DNA of 64,000 bases from Diadema setosum (GCA_033980235.1 CM067067.1:22465403-22529402); one strand, 5' to 3'. Counted from the stretch's first letter, positions 47,891-58,814 are shown. Notes: generated from the letters alone by a model not told the origin. Numbers and translations are program-made.

Positions 47891-48959
47891 TCATTCAGAG
47901 TTACGACTACCTTTGACAATTCACTTCACAAATGGCCTGCAGTAAATTGGGTTTATACCTTCCTTCATGGATCCTTCTCTTCCCTTGACAAGGAATGCCT
48001 ATCTTTGAAAGTGTTTTCTTTTTCCTGGTGGTTTTACTTAATTCTACCTCCCCACCCCATCCCCCCACAAAAAAAAAAAAAAAAAAATGGATGCCGTGAT
48101 TTTACTTATAGTTAATAGGGGGTGCTCGAAATTTTAAGGAAATTGGCACATGAACTGACCACCCATTAGGAATGCTTTGAGAGTGCTTTCAGAAGATGCC
48201 ATGACAAAAGGAGTGTGAGAGAAAAAATGATTTCTTGTCTTGACAAAAACAGTGAAAACATACACAGATCAATGCAGAAAGAAGAAAAGAAAAGGAAAAG
48301 GGACACTTCAGAGGCAGAAAGCACCACACATTAAATGGCACTTTGCTGTTGAGAAATGTTTGCTGGAGATTCTAAAGTGCAAAGAGATGATTTTAAGAAA
48401 CAAAGTGTTGCAACATTTTGAAATGAGGTCAGTCATCACATTTATGTTACTTCAAAATGGCTACTACCAATGCTGTCCTTTTATCAAGGCAATAAAATGT
48501 AACTGTGTCAGTGGGAGTAAAATGTAATGCAGCTTTACTGCAAACAATGAAGCCTCCCCCAAGCCTGAAAACACATAAACTCTTTTTCTGCAGGTTTCAT
48601 GAAATACCTATAGAAAAGCAATGACAAAAAGATACCAACATATATGACTCTCTGTAGAAAAGTCTCCAGATGCGCTTTACTCCTATTGCTTTACACTCCC
48701 CTGTACCCAATCTGGTTTGATGGATTGCATCAAACCGGCAGAAGACTACAAAATGCCCATGTCCCATATTAATCCTATCAGAATTCTCATCTGTTTTGAT
48801 TTACATGTAAAACAAAACAAAATGTGAATACAAACAAAACATGTCTCCCAAAAAATGGGGATATAATATTCTCCTGCATATTTGTGAACTCCTTTCTTTG
48901 AAGAGCCATATATCCCAAAGTTGTGCACTATTTGTAGCTTTCTGTAGAGTTTTGCAGAT
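47891..48959. other. AT-rich non-coding sequence
   Basis: Poly-A (48070-48087) and a 95-codon frame rich in Lys without recognisable content. No gene recognised. Confidence 0.5.
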
Positions 48960-49260
48960 TACAGGGACTGTATCATGGGAAGACTGTGTAGCGAAGGATT
49001 GACCGACTCCGAACAAGTGTGGGAATCTCTGCCAACGCTTCGAATATGCTCACACAACAGGCTCTTGCGAACGACCCAATTCAGAGTAGAATGTCAAGCA
49101 CAAGCTGACTTTTTTCGGCTGACCTCTGCGTCACGTCGCCTCCGCGTCCATAATAGTCGCTTACGGGCAATTTTACTCTAGCAGGCCCCTACGCTAGTCG
49201 TGGTTTTCGATTGTACCGCAGCGGGCAGCGAACGAAGATCGATTCAATCAAAGAACCACA
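48960..49260. other. CpG-containing unique block, candidate regulatory sequence
   Basis: Contains CTGACCTCTGCGTCACGTCG and GTACCGCAGCGGGCAGCG. One 68-codon plus frame, no family recognised. CpG is kept here while the surrounding DNA has little, which could reflect function or recent insertion. Confidence 0.3.
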
Positions 49261-49353
49261 ATATCTGCCAACTGGCTCCATTTATAGTGTGAAGCTGCAG
49301 CGTAATTTCTATAAACCAACTATGCAAGAGCAATTTCCACAAGAATTACACAA

Positions 49354-49570
49354 TACTGTATAAAAGCAGTGAATTTTTCGCAAGTATTTTTTTTTTTTTT
49401 TTTGGTGCTGAGCCAGATAGGATGAATTTCGCCTGCTTTTAATTCTGCGTAATCAAGACATCTTACAGTGGTACATACAGTAAGCAAAAATATTTGCGTG
49501 CTTTTATTTTCTCTGGTTGCGTGAAATGTACAAAAATTTCCACACCACAAAAATGTCCACTTTTACAGTA
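49354..49570 (-). mobile_element. TTTTCGCG family MITE, copy 3 (inverted)
   Basis: Ends TACTGTATAAAAGCAGTG and CCACTTTTACAGTA. The interior matches 21386-21599 in reverse (TTAATTCTGCGTAATCAAG, GTTGCGTGAAATGTAC). A poly-T run of about 17 has grown near the left end (49387-49403). Confidence 0.85.
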
Positions 49571-50160
49571 GACCAAATCTTCTGCAATCAAATCACACTG
49601 AAATATAACTGATCACTGGTGGAGAGAAACTCTCACGATAAATTGACAAACCAATTGATACAAATCTTTGGGACTTTAAAGTAAACAATATCCAGCATAC
49701 TATCATTATGATTATTCCTTCACATTTGGCTATAGTCCTTGAAAATCCCACACTGCAAGCATGAATACAAATGTTATTGCAATCAATCATCGAAGATGAG
49801 ATTCCGTTCGTAGTTGTTGTGATTTTTTTTTTTTGAAAAAATGTACCCGAGCTTGAGAATTGATCCTGTAATAAGAGCTTCACGGACATCATTCTTTGTC
49901 AAGTGCTTGAAACTTCAGGAAAGATATGTATGTATATCTCCCCAAAAAAGGGCAAAATAAAATCTACACTGTATATCTTTCACTGCAACATTGCTACCCC
50001 CCCAAAAAAAAAAAAACAACCCAAAAACAAAAACAAAAACAAAAACAAAACCAAACAAACAAACAGATACAGATGCAGATACACAAGACATTTTTCTATT
50101 AAACAGTTTAGGTTATTTTTTTTTCATGAATACGTTTTACTAAAGCGAAAGCTTCTTCAT
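49571..50160. other. AT-rich non-coding sequence with AAAC repeats
   Basis: AAAAC and AAAC repeats at 50020-50066, a poly-T run (49825-49834) and chance frames. No gene recognised. Confidence 0.55.
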
Positions 50161-50270
50161 GTCCCATTTCTCCCTCTCTTCCTATCTCTCCCTCTCTCTC
50201 TCTGCCTGTCTGTCTGTCTGTTGGTCTGTCTGTCTGTCTCTCTCTCTCTCTATCTACCCCCCCCCCCCCC
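50161..50270. repeat. CT/CTGT microsatellite ending in C14
   Basis: Pyrimidine-rich repeat: CT units, then TCTG units, then CT units, ending in C14 (50257-50270). It creates Ser/Leu-rich and Arg/Glu/Asp-rich chance frames. Confidence 0.92.
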
Positions 50271-51031
50271 ATCTCTTGGGTTGTTCGGTACCCCTGTGAC
50301 ACAAAAGCACACATTCCCACTAAAGTATTCACAGAAAATGCCATCCTATTTATTGCAAAGATGGAGAATAAATGTGAACTGCATAATCTGTAATAGAGCT
50401 CAGTGTCTTGACCTTTGACCATGTGTTATTTTGCCCATGTGCTGAACAGTACATTTACACATGTGTATCCAGTCAAATATTTTGTGGGACTATGTATCCA
50501 GCAAATCCATCACATGGTTTATATCAAATGTCATGATGACAAAATCTGGGACAAACATATTGTTAGACAGTAGGACAGACAGACAACCCACTCACAGACA
50601 GACCCATACAACCTACAGAGAAATAGCATGATTTATTTATTTATCAATTAATTAATTTATCTATCTATTTATTTCTGTATTCATTTAGTCACTTACTTAT
50701 TTATATTTATTTGTTTAATTTAATTTTTTTTAGTACAACAACTCAGAATACACAAAGAAACAAATCAAGGACATTCTGCTTTTAATACATAAAAAATATT
50801 TTTAGAAAACAAATATTGCGTGTAAAGTGCAAAATAAGTTTCGGTGATGATAATTCACAAATTCATCACATTATTTGAAATAGGATGCATTACCCTTTAC
50901 ACAATAGTGATATCAAAATAGCCCAATTCTACTCCAAGAGAGATATGTATGCTCTTACAAATTTCAGGTGCTTCGGAAAGTTTTGCTATCTTCTCTGCGC
51001 AATATCATGATTTTCATTGCATGATCTACTA
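50271..51031. other. AT-rich non-coding sequence
   Basis: Degenerate ATTT/ATCT repeat at 50630-50730. No gene recognised. Confidence 0.6.
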
Positions 51032-51061
51032 AAGGGCTTTTTACACTTGTAAATTTTTGCT

Positions 51062-51122
51062 TAGTCCCGTACCAACGGTGGGGCTAAGGGGGGGCCTTAG
51101 CCCTACCGTTGGTACGGGACTA
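51062..51122. repeat. 28-bp-stem hairpin with G5 loop
   Basis: Stem TAGTCCCGTACCAACGGT plus GGGGCTAAGG pairs with its inverted copy with a single mismatch; the loop is five G. Right arm 51095-51122. Confidence 0.95.
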
Positions 51123-51299
51123 TCCTTAGCCCACTTTCTGTTTACACTCGTTTTTGCCAAAGTGGGCTAGCCCCACCGATAGTCCGGTACTATCTGGCCC
51201 TGCAAAATAGCAGGGTTAGCACCGCAATTGCGGTGCCAAGCAAGTGAGTGTAAACAGAACGAAAAAATAATCCGGGGCTAAGGCCAAAAAAAAAAAAGG

Positions 51300-51939
51300 T
51301 TGTATTGGCGTAACATGAGATTTTCAAATAGGGTCGGTCGGGCGGATTTTTTTTTTTTTTTTTTTTTTTTTGCTACCTGCATTTTACGTGTAAAACTCGT
51401 GCTCAGTAAACAGTTCAAACTGCTGCACCGTATGTACTGTGTTCATCTATTCTACAAATCATTTATGAGGCCGATATTACTCAAATTATACCCCTTCACA
51501 GAATTTAAAGATGTTGAAATCCCTATTCTGAATGTTTTCACTTCATATATTTAGATAAGATAGATGCAAATTGACCCATATGTACGATCTTTTCATCGCA
51601 CACGGCGATCTCTATTACAGTCCCACATATACAGATTCGTGTAAGTTCTCCACACAAGAAACCTATGGCAAAACTGTGCAAACTACATTGCAGTCTAAAT
51701 GCTAAGTATACACTGCATCAGTGTTGGAAACAGATGACGTATTGATCAAGCGAGGCTATGCGAGGCGCTAGCGAGATCTCTCCTTTGTACATCCGATATC
51801 CCCAGAGCCGTTTCCACTTCCGGGTTTTTTGCGATCACGATCGCAGTCAACAAGATACTTGATATCGACAGCAAAAAAAATAATAAAAAAACATAGGGTC
51901 GGCGGAATTTTTAGGGTCGGGCGGGTTACGCCAATACAA
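51300..51939. mobile_element. 640-bp nested element with GGGTCGG motifs
   Basis: Inverted ends TTGTATTGGCGTAAC and GTTACGCCAATACAA. Next to the ends lie AGGGTCGGTCGGGCGG (left, then poly-T) and AGGGTCGGCGG with AGGGTCGGGCGGG (right), which point the same way. Long T and A runs flank it. No target duplication could be set because the flanks are homopolymers. Confidence 0.82.
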
Positions 51940-52259
51940 AAATTTTTTTTTTTTTGCCTAAGCGACGGAGACGAAGTCCGACCCCCACTGACCAATCAGA
52001 AACGAGGTAATCTATTGCTGCCGGTGCGTGCGTGTACGTGTACAGTGCACAGCGTAATCATGAATATTCATGTGGTTTGGAAAGTCCGGGGCTAAGAAAA
52101 ACAAGTGTAAAAAGGTCAGCTTTCTCCTTAGCCCCGGACAAGAGATAGTACCGGACTAATTGGCCAGTGTAAAAAGCTGAAAAAATTGGTACGGGACTAA
52201 CGATAGTCCTGGGTCAGAGAAAGTCCGGGGTTAAGAAACACAAGGGTAAAAAGGGCTTA

Positions 52260-52639
52260 AGAGATCAGAAGTGGCATTCATGCAATATACTGAATATTTC
52301 AGGAATCTGGGAAATAACGCAGTTGAAGTATTCTGATAAAGGCAATAAATCTTGTCCTGATTACAATTGCAAAGTCAACAGTTTCCTGGTGATGTCGACT
52401 GAACAATCTACCCCTTTCCTGTCTCATTCCATCCGAATGTTTGGTGCAAACTTTTGAGCAATCTCCGCTATTGACAAGTCGCAGTACCGATGGCAACAGG
52501 CATAAAAAGACATGGCTGCCACGGGAGTTTTCAGGCGAATACAGCGCTAAAAGCTTTGTAATGATTTTGCGATTAGACAGAGAGCTTTTTCAACCCACTT
52601 TATACACCTTGTGGGGAGTAACAACATTTGTAAGTGTAT
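52260..52639. other. Non-coding sequence
   Basis: Short frames on both strands (65 and 66 codons) without recognisable content. Unique and moderately GC-balanced from 52380. Confidence 0.45.
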
Positions 52640-52955
52640 GAGGAATGAGGGGTGCACTCAAATCCAGCATTGATTTCCTGTGGTGGGGTCGGGAACAGGA
52701 CAATCGCAAATGTACAGGCTCCTGCAAACAATGAGCAAATAGGCAGATGGGTCAGCAACAATCTGCAAGAAGGAGGTTGGTCCGATGGCACCAAACTGAT
52801 GTTGATCTGATAATGGAGAGAATGTCATCTCATCCATTGGGCTCCAGGCCAAACACACTTCAATTTCGCAGGGTACAAATTGATCTAATTCATTACACAT
52901 ATACCTTGCCATTTGACGCGGCATTATGCCACCCTGCAATGAGACTGCTCTGAAA
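52640..52955. other. GC-balanced unique block, candidate regulatory sequence
   Basis: Frames of 93 codons (minus), 68 (plus) and 64 (minus) overlap, so none is preferred. The words AACAATGAG and GAGCAAATAGG near 52730 resemble Sox and Fox sites in a loose sense. No protein family recognised. Confidence 0.3.
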
Positions 52956-53132
52956 AGAACATCAGCGGGGGCAGAACAACATGCTAACCATCCCTTCCCC
53001 CATAATCATCTTTGTGGCATGTACACCTCCACAACAAAAGAAAGCCTTCACCTTCAATACAAATTCATCAAAGATAATGAGCAGATGTAATTCCTCCTAA
53101 AACCATGTGAGTTTTGTGGGGTTTTTCATATA
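52956..53132. other. Non-coding spacer
   Basis: No feature seen. Confidence 0.6.
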
Positions 53133-53682
53133 TTTCATATATTAACTAACACTGTGAGACTTACTCGCCCCAAAGTGCTCTCATGTCTTAGTAATCATGC
53201 AATAATGGTTTCGTACCAGAGCCGCCGCCGTACGGCGGCGAGGTAGCTAGTACATGTATTGTAAGAAACCATTATTGCATGATAACTGCGTCCAGCAGCG
53301 TGCAGCCCCATACGCATACTGAGTATAACTGCGACCAGCAGCCCCATACTCATAGCTAAATGGGGCTTCGCATTGTAGCTTACAGGATCATGACAGATTT
53401 AGTATCACGGGTAAATATCAACTTAAAACCCAAAAATTTCTTCAATTTGAAGACTTACCAGTTAATGAATGATTACGTCGGTCAGAGGTGAATTATGAGA
53501 AAACAAAGAAAGCGCTGGTTCCATCTCTCTACAGACTGCAAGCAACTAAAATATTTGTTTATCAAAACAGTAAGTCTCACAGTGTTAGTTATATGAAAGG
53601 TACTTTAACTTGAAACACAAACTAAGACAAGGAAATTCAGGGAAACTTTTGAGGTAATACCAAAACTTTATATTATCTTTAA
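53133..53682. mobile_element. Rearranged copy of the long foldback element
   Basis: The left part (TAACTAACACTGTGAGAC through GACTTACCAGTTAA) matches the left arm of 36847-37868. The right part (AGTAAGTCTCACAGTGTTAG to TATTATCT then TTAA) matches its outer right end. The outer 75 bp of the left arm and most of the right arm are missing, and an unrelated segment of about 105 bp (53466-53570) sits at the junction. It carries the GC-cored hairpin at 53194-53283. Confidence 0.88.
53194..53283. repeat. 90-bp GC-cored hairpin, second copy
   Basis: Stem ATCATGCAATAATGGTTTCG against its inverted copy, core GCCGCCGCCGTACGGCGGCG. In the element at 36847 the same module survives only in the right arm. 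Confidence 0.92.
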
Positions 53683-53938
53683 GACCAGGTATTCTCTCAC
53701 TTCCACAATATCAAACAGAAAAAGAGAAAATAACTACTGTATAATCATGTATTTAAGAACAATCACCATAGCTCCGAGCAGGACAAGGCCTTTCATCAGG
53801 TGTCTTTAATAGATGTCCATGTATTAAAACAAGGGAGGTACTGGTCTAAGGATTTTCTTTAGCAGAAAGTTTACGTTTTCTGATACCTTTTGCTCTTCAT
53901 CTCTTAGTTCCTTTGAAACCACTTTCAGTATCTGCTCC
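53683..53938. other. AT-rich spacer
   Basis: No feature seen. Confidence 0.6.
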
Positions 53939-54003
53939 TTAGCCCATTGAAGGCAAGTCCAGAGTATACTTGGGCAGGTGCCTATGGGAATTGTGGCAGG
54001 TTT
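53939..54003 (-). mobile_element. Family A palindromic MITE, copy 8 (truncated, inverted)
   Basis: TTAGCCCATTGAAGGCAAGT, AGAGTATACTTGGGCAGGTG and CTATGGGAATTGTGGCAGG match the inverted orientation. The far end is lost after about 65 bp. Confidence 0.8.
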
Positions 54004-54276
54004 TTCCGGGATCAGAACAGAGCACAAAAGTAATTATTATGATAATCATATGACAATGATGAGGAATAAAAAAAAGAATTGAGCCAACTGTAGGTGTTGC
54101 CAATGCGGGTTATGAACAAGTTCGCTAATTTGCTGGGGTATCCGCTTTCCCAACGCCATCTGTTAATATTTCTCTGAAGTCTTTCTCTTGACTACAAGGA
54201 CAGCCAGTCTTGGGACATATATAGACAGGGGAGGGAAAAGAATTGAGGGTCTAGACTCACTGCTGTATGTATCTCT
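54004..54276. other. Non-coding spacer
   Basis: No feature seen. Confidence 0.6.
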
Positions 54277-54817
54277 TTAAAGGGAACGTAAACCCAAAGA
54301 GCAATGTGGATTGAGTAGAAGCATTAATATTAGTAGAACACATCAATGAAAGTTTGAGGAAAATCAGACAATCGATGCAAAAGTTATGAATTTTTAAAGT
54401 TTTGGTGTTGGAACCGCTGGATGAGGAGACTACTAGAGGTTATGATGTACAAGTGGACAACGATATAAAGAAAATACAAAAGGAATTCCACAAAAATTCA
54501 CTTCTCTAGCAAAATGAAAGAGTACCTGACTAACCCTTTCCAGAAAGCATATGTCAGTATCAAGTTGATGGAATGTGTAATTTTCATGTAAAATGAATTT
54601 TTATTGAATATCCTTTATATTTTCTTTATATTGTAGTCCATTCAAACGTGAAAACCTCTAGTAGTCTCCTTACCCAGCCGGTCTAACACCAAAACATTAT
54701 AAATTCATAACTTTTGCATCGATTGCCCGATTTTCCTCAAACGTTCACTGATGTGTTCTACTAATGTTACTGCTTTCACTCAATCCACACTGCTCTTTGG
54801 GTTTGCGTTCCCTTTAA
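54277..54817 (+). mobile_element. Family B foldback MITE, full copy 2
   Basis: TTAA at both ends: TTAAAGGGAACGTAAACCC and GGGTTTGCGTTCCCTTTAA. The arms contain ATCAGACAATCGATGCAAAA and GAACCGCTGGATGAGGAGAC and their inverted partners. Outer ends match the copy at 62850 much better than the one at 28788, so two subfamilies are present. Confidence 0.93.
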
Positions 54818-55899
54818 TATTGGTTGGGATATAAGAACAAAGCCTGGCAGCTGTGTGCAGTGAGAGGGCCTTCCAGCACCAAGAGAGTACAATTTAGGTG
54901 TGATACCTCTCTCATACATGAATGGCTGCATTCTCACACCTTGCAGCATTGATGGGCATTTGAATTCCACAAAGAGATAGTATGTATCATTTACATTCCG
55001 ATGTTTGTGACAGTAACATGATCCACTGGGTTTATAAGTGTGCTAAAATTGTTTTAATGTTGCCAGATATTTCTAGCTTTCAATATACCTACTTTGAAAT
55101 GTGATGTTCAATCAATGTCTTACTTGAGTACTATTCAGGCTTTCTCTATGTAACATATTGCTGTCCTTTATAAAGAAGAAATTGCATTGCTTTACTTGAA
55201 ATATCACAGTTATAAGGCAAACCTTCTCAGTTACAGTTAAACTGAATATGAGTGTTCAGAACTCCCCCCCCCCCCCCCCGTAAAAAAGTGAGCAGTGCCA
55301 CACTGCAGACCTTCTCCTCTCTTTTCCAGGTTGATCCATTTTTCCTGGGGGCAGTGGATGACCTAGTCATGGAGGGATTTTGTGTGAACTTATTACGAAA
55401 CTAGAAATGCTGCTTTAGCAACCGGTACATGCCACCGCTATTTCACATCATTTCCCGAATACGTCTACATGTACACCACATCTCTCCAATGTGAGACGAT
55501 GGTGTCAAATGATTGACAAATAATCTGGATGTACAGTAGACATCAATTTTCATGACAATACCACCCGAGCCATTTTCAAAATATGGACCCCCCCCCACCC
55601 TGACCTGCTTACGTGATGACGAAAATATGAAGACTAAAGTGGCATGAGGAAATATATGCATATAGAATGGTCCGATTCACTGTTATGTATTGCATGAAAT
55701 TGACTGTGCTGGTATGGGACACATTCATGGTCTTCTAAATTCTCCTGTACACTTTCCTAAAATCCTTCTTTTTTAATATTTTCCTTCTTCTCTCTCTTTC
55801 CTTCTCATCCATGTCCCTCTCCTACTTTCTCTCTCTCTCTCTCTCTCTTTTTTTGTAGGAGCAATTTGTTGAATTCAAGTTTGTAAGACAACAGAGTTT
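54818..55899. other. Non-coding sequence
   Basis: C16 (55264-55279), C9 (55588-55596) and a CT repeat (55828-55848). Chance frames only. Confidence 0.5.
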
Positions 55900-56460
55900 A
55901 AATGAATAGGTCACAGAGCAAAAAATTCTCCAACGCAGGAAAAAGAGGGCGTGGGGGTGGGGAGATGCGAAACACAGACTGAGAATTGCAAAACAGTTGC
56001 TCCGACATCAAATTGTCCCACTAATGCTCTGTACGGGTCCTGTGCAAACACACGGCCCTGGGCGCGCCGAAGCCAGCAAAAACACTCCAATTATGAGACG
56101 GCGAATTGGGTGAAGGTCATATGAATGGGCTGCGGCGTATTGATCTGACTGTCCTAATGAAAATGAAAGCATTTGCTCATTATTGCAGTGCTGGGCGCAT
56201 GCAATATTAAATGGATACCTTCTCTGGGCCTCCTCCCCCTCTACCCACCCCTCCCCCCCCCCCCTTCGACTTCAGACTGCATTGGAGGCACACTGCTCCT
56301 CCTGTCCTTGTCTTTGTTCTACTAAATTGTTTCACGCAACAGCACATCTCAGAAAATAGGTCAACGGCGAGGCAATTACCTTTATGGCCAGACAATGGCT
56401 CTTCGAACGGGCCATCCTTTACTGATGGTTAGTTCATTACCACTGGAGAGTTATTGCCCG
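55900..56460. other. GC-balanced unique block, strong regulatory candidate
   Basis: Unique, with TAAT-core sites in CCTAATGAAAATGAAAG and TTTGCTCATTATTGCAG (about 56153-56188), GGCGCGCC (56063-56070), and a C-rich stretch (56229-56264) able to form a G-quadruplex on the minus strand. Overlapping frames at 56207-56432 come from the C-rich tract. A homeodomain-site-rich conserved element is an inference from texture only. Confidence 0.33.
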
Positions 56461-56761
56461 TATCTCAAGTCTCGTGCAATTCTTTTTTTTCCAAGCTCCC
56501 CTCCCCTTCTCTTTCCTTTTTTCTTTCTAACCACCTACGCAAACATCAAACAATGTATGCAAGGAAACCTAGTACTTGTCAAAAAAAAAAAAAAAAAAAG
56601 CAGCAAAAACAAGCCATGGAATAGAACTAACTCAACTTGCTACTTGTATAACATACATGATATATGACAATTGTCATCTTGTAGTCTGCAAGGCTGGCTC
56701 AATGATTATGTACATTGTATTTGTAAATTATACTTTGGATTGTGAAGATAAGCACTTAAGT
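56461..56761. other. Non-coding sequence
   Basis: Poly-A (56581-56599), pyrimidine-rich tract (56482-56530). No feature recognised. Confidence 0.55.
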
Positions 56762-56855
56762 ATCATCCCATTGAAGACTAGTAATGAGTATACTTGGGCA
56801 AGTGTCTATGGGAAATGCCTGTTGTTGGAAAATAAGCCCATCCTCAATGGGTTAA
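56762..56855 (-). mobile_element. Family A palindromic MITE, copy 9 (inverted)
   Basis: Left ATCATCCCATTGAAGACTAG (TTAA lost), right CATCCTCAATGGGTTAA. GAGTATACTTGGGCAAGTG and CTATGGGAAATGCCTG are conserved. Confidence 0.85.
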
Positions 56856-57027
56856 AGGAAACAATTAATTTTATCAAAAAAAAAAAAAAAAAAACCAGCT
56901 GAAAGCCTTATACGCCAGCATCAATTAAATAAAGATAGAGCATGGAAGATAACACAAACTGAAAAGTTTCTTTCATTTTAAGATTTGTTTGGACTTCTCT
57001 TTATTCAAGTGACACTTTGCAAGGTCT

Positions 57028-57062
<35 letters not shown>

Positions 57063-57836
57063 CACTGAAAAGGTGTTTCAAACCAGCTAAGGGTGACCTT
57101 CTGAATGAATTGTGGATTCATTCAAGCATTTCATTGAAGGTAGTGCAATTTCTGTCACTTCAAGATCTGGCAGTGCATGAAGTATCCACACACTGGCAAC
57201 CAAGTGATTAATTCTTGATGTGCCACATTTGCATTGAAAATGGATGCATATTGTGCAACAGTTGATGTAAGAGTGTAGTGCCTATTATTATATGCATTGT
57301 ATTTCAGTGTACGCACTAATAGGCCAACTGCTTTATGTTGCCGTACTCATCTCTCTATTTCCACAGATTATGAGTCTGGGGCATTAAATTTGAAATAATG
57401 CCAGCTAGCCCAAAAGAGATCTTTCCTTTCTTTTTCTCTTAATTTCTTTCAGTAAATTTTTTACCTCTAAATAAACTTGGCACTGACTGCTAGTGCTCTG
57501 GCATCAGCCTTGTATTTCATCCTTTTTTCTTCTTTTTTTTCTCGTAGGCCTATATGTACACTTTATGCACCATACAATGCCTGAGTTGACATACAGAGTA
57601 TTATACAGTTTCAGTGTGTGGCATATGACATCGATATATCATGGGCAAAGTTGTGATCATACACAAGACTCCTGGTTTGACAATGGCTTGCTATACACTG
57701 CAAATTAACCCCTTCCTTGCTGCTCATGAATGGGTGTGTCATGTAATGTATTGACCCTAAAAGCACATCACAATGTTTCAGTAAGGAAACAGTTCTCTCA
57801 AAACATGTGGCCATGTCAAATGACCAGCTGCCAAAC
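56856..57836. other. AT-rich non-coding sequence with poly-A and poly-T runs
   Basis: Poly-A (56877-56894) and a poly-T run of about 30 (57029-57058). No gene recognised. Confidence 0.55.
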
Positions 57837-58051
57837 TACCGTAAAAGTGGAAATTTTCGCGGTGTTGATATTTTTGCGCATTTCGCGCAACCAGAAGCTA
57901 GCGCAAAAAATAAAACCACGCAAATGTTTTTGCGAGCCAAATGTTTCAGTAGTTGGTGTCTTGATTCCGCGGAATTAAAAAACACGCGAAACTCTTCTTA
58001 CCCGGCCAAGCACGAAAAATTAGTCGCGCGAAAATATCCACTTTGACAGTA
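57837..58051 (+). mobile_element. TTTTCGCG family MITE, copy 4 (best preserved)
   Basis: Ends TACCGTAAAAGTGG and CCACTTTGACAGTA. The CGCG sites are mostly intact (AATTTTCGCGGTGTTG, ATTTCGCGCAACCAG, GTCGCGCGAAAATATCC), so this copy is closest to the presumed ancestral form and probably younger than 21386-21599. Two plus-strand frames cross it by chance. Confidence 0.92.
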
Positions 58052-58126
58052 ATTAAACGCAGAATGGATGTTCAAGTCAGTAGACACGTACATCATGTAA
58101 TATCTTACCATCAAATAATAAACCCT

Positions 58127-58227
58127 TACACCCGTTGAGGACGAGTTGATTTGGCTGTACTATGCCTTTCCTATCTAGACACCTGCCCGAGTATAAGTGT
58201 ACTCGGCACTAGTCTTCAATGGGTTAA
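58127..58227 (+). mobile_element. Family A palindromic MITE, copy 10
   Basis: TACACCCGTTGAGGACGAG on the left (TTAA decayed), TCTTCAATGGGTTAA on the right. ACCTGCCCGAGTATAAGTG shows the palindrome split by a short insertion (GTATAAGTGTACTCGG). Confidence 0.85.
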
Positions 58228-58735
58228 CATCATTCATATTCAGAGGATGTCCATGACGACGAAGGACTCTCACTGTGGTCCAATGTGCAGACAAAAATTC
58301 AACCTGTGTCAGATAGCAGACACTCTCTATATACAGTTGACTGCTGGTTTCTCTGTTTTACTTTCTGTTTGCTTTTTCATCCACAGAGTTGTCATGCCAA
58401 AGCATGTCTAAGAAAATAACATTAAATTAAATCAAAAATATGCCCAAAGCACACAAGGTGATCCCACTCAGCACTACCAATTAGGCCTAGATCTTTACTG
58501 AAATATATACAAGCAGAGTGTTGTAGGTGGGTAACAAAGGAGTTCACACGAAATATCTTCAGAATATCCTGAAGAGATCGGTAGGTCAACACCCAACCAG
58601 TCACAGTGGCCTACACACATAAAAAGCTTGAATAAAATTCGGCTGCGTTGTCTTTATCTGTTCTTTAAAAAAAGCAAAAAAAAAAACAAACAAACTACAA
58701 TTATACAATTGAAACTAAAATCATAAAAATATTAC
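58228..58735. other. AT-rich non-coding sequence
   Basis: No feature recognised beyond an A-run (58672-58686). Confidence 0.6.
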
Positions 58736-58775
58736 TGATCGTATCAACAATAATAATGATGATAATGATAATGAC

Positions 58776-58814
<39 letters not shown>

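Larger units (their letters stand above)
51032..52259. mobile_element. Foldback element of 1.2 kb with hairpins and a nested insertion
   Basis: Left end AAGGGCTTTTTACACTTG; right end, inverted, AAGCCCTTTTTACCCTTG. Subterminal words recur in both arms: GGTACGGGACTA, GTCCGGGGCTAAG and TTAGCCC. A second element (51300-51939) is inserted in the middle, and CG-rich sequence (51960-52060) follows it. No coding. GTGTAAAAAG and GTGTAAACAG motifs recall the 43.7-kb element. Confidence 0.8.

Noticed and set aside
49903..50418. 171-codon plus-strand open frame
   Set aside because: Built from AAAAC repeats and a CT/CTGT microsatellite ending in poly-C; no protein-like content.
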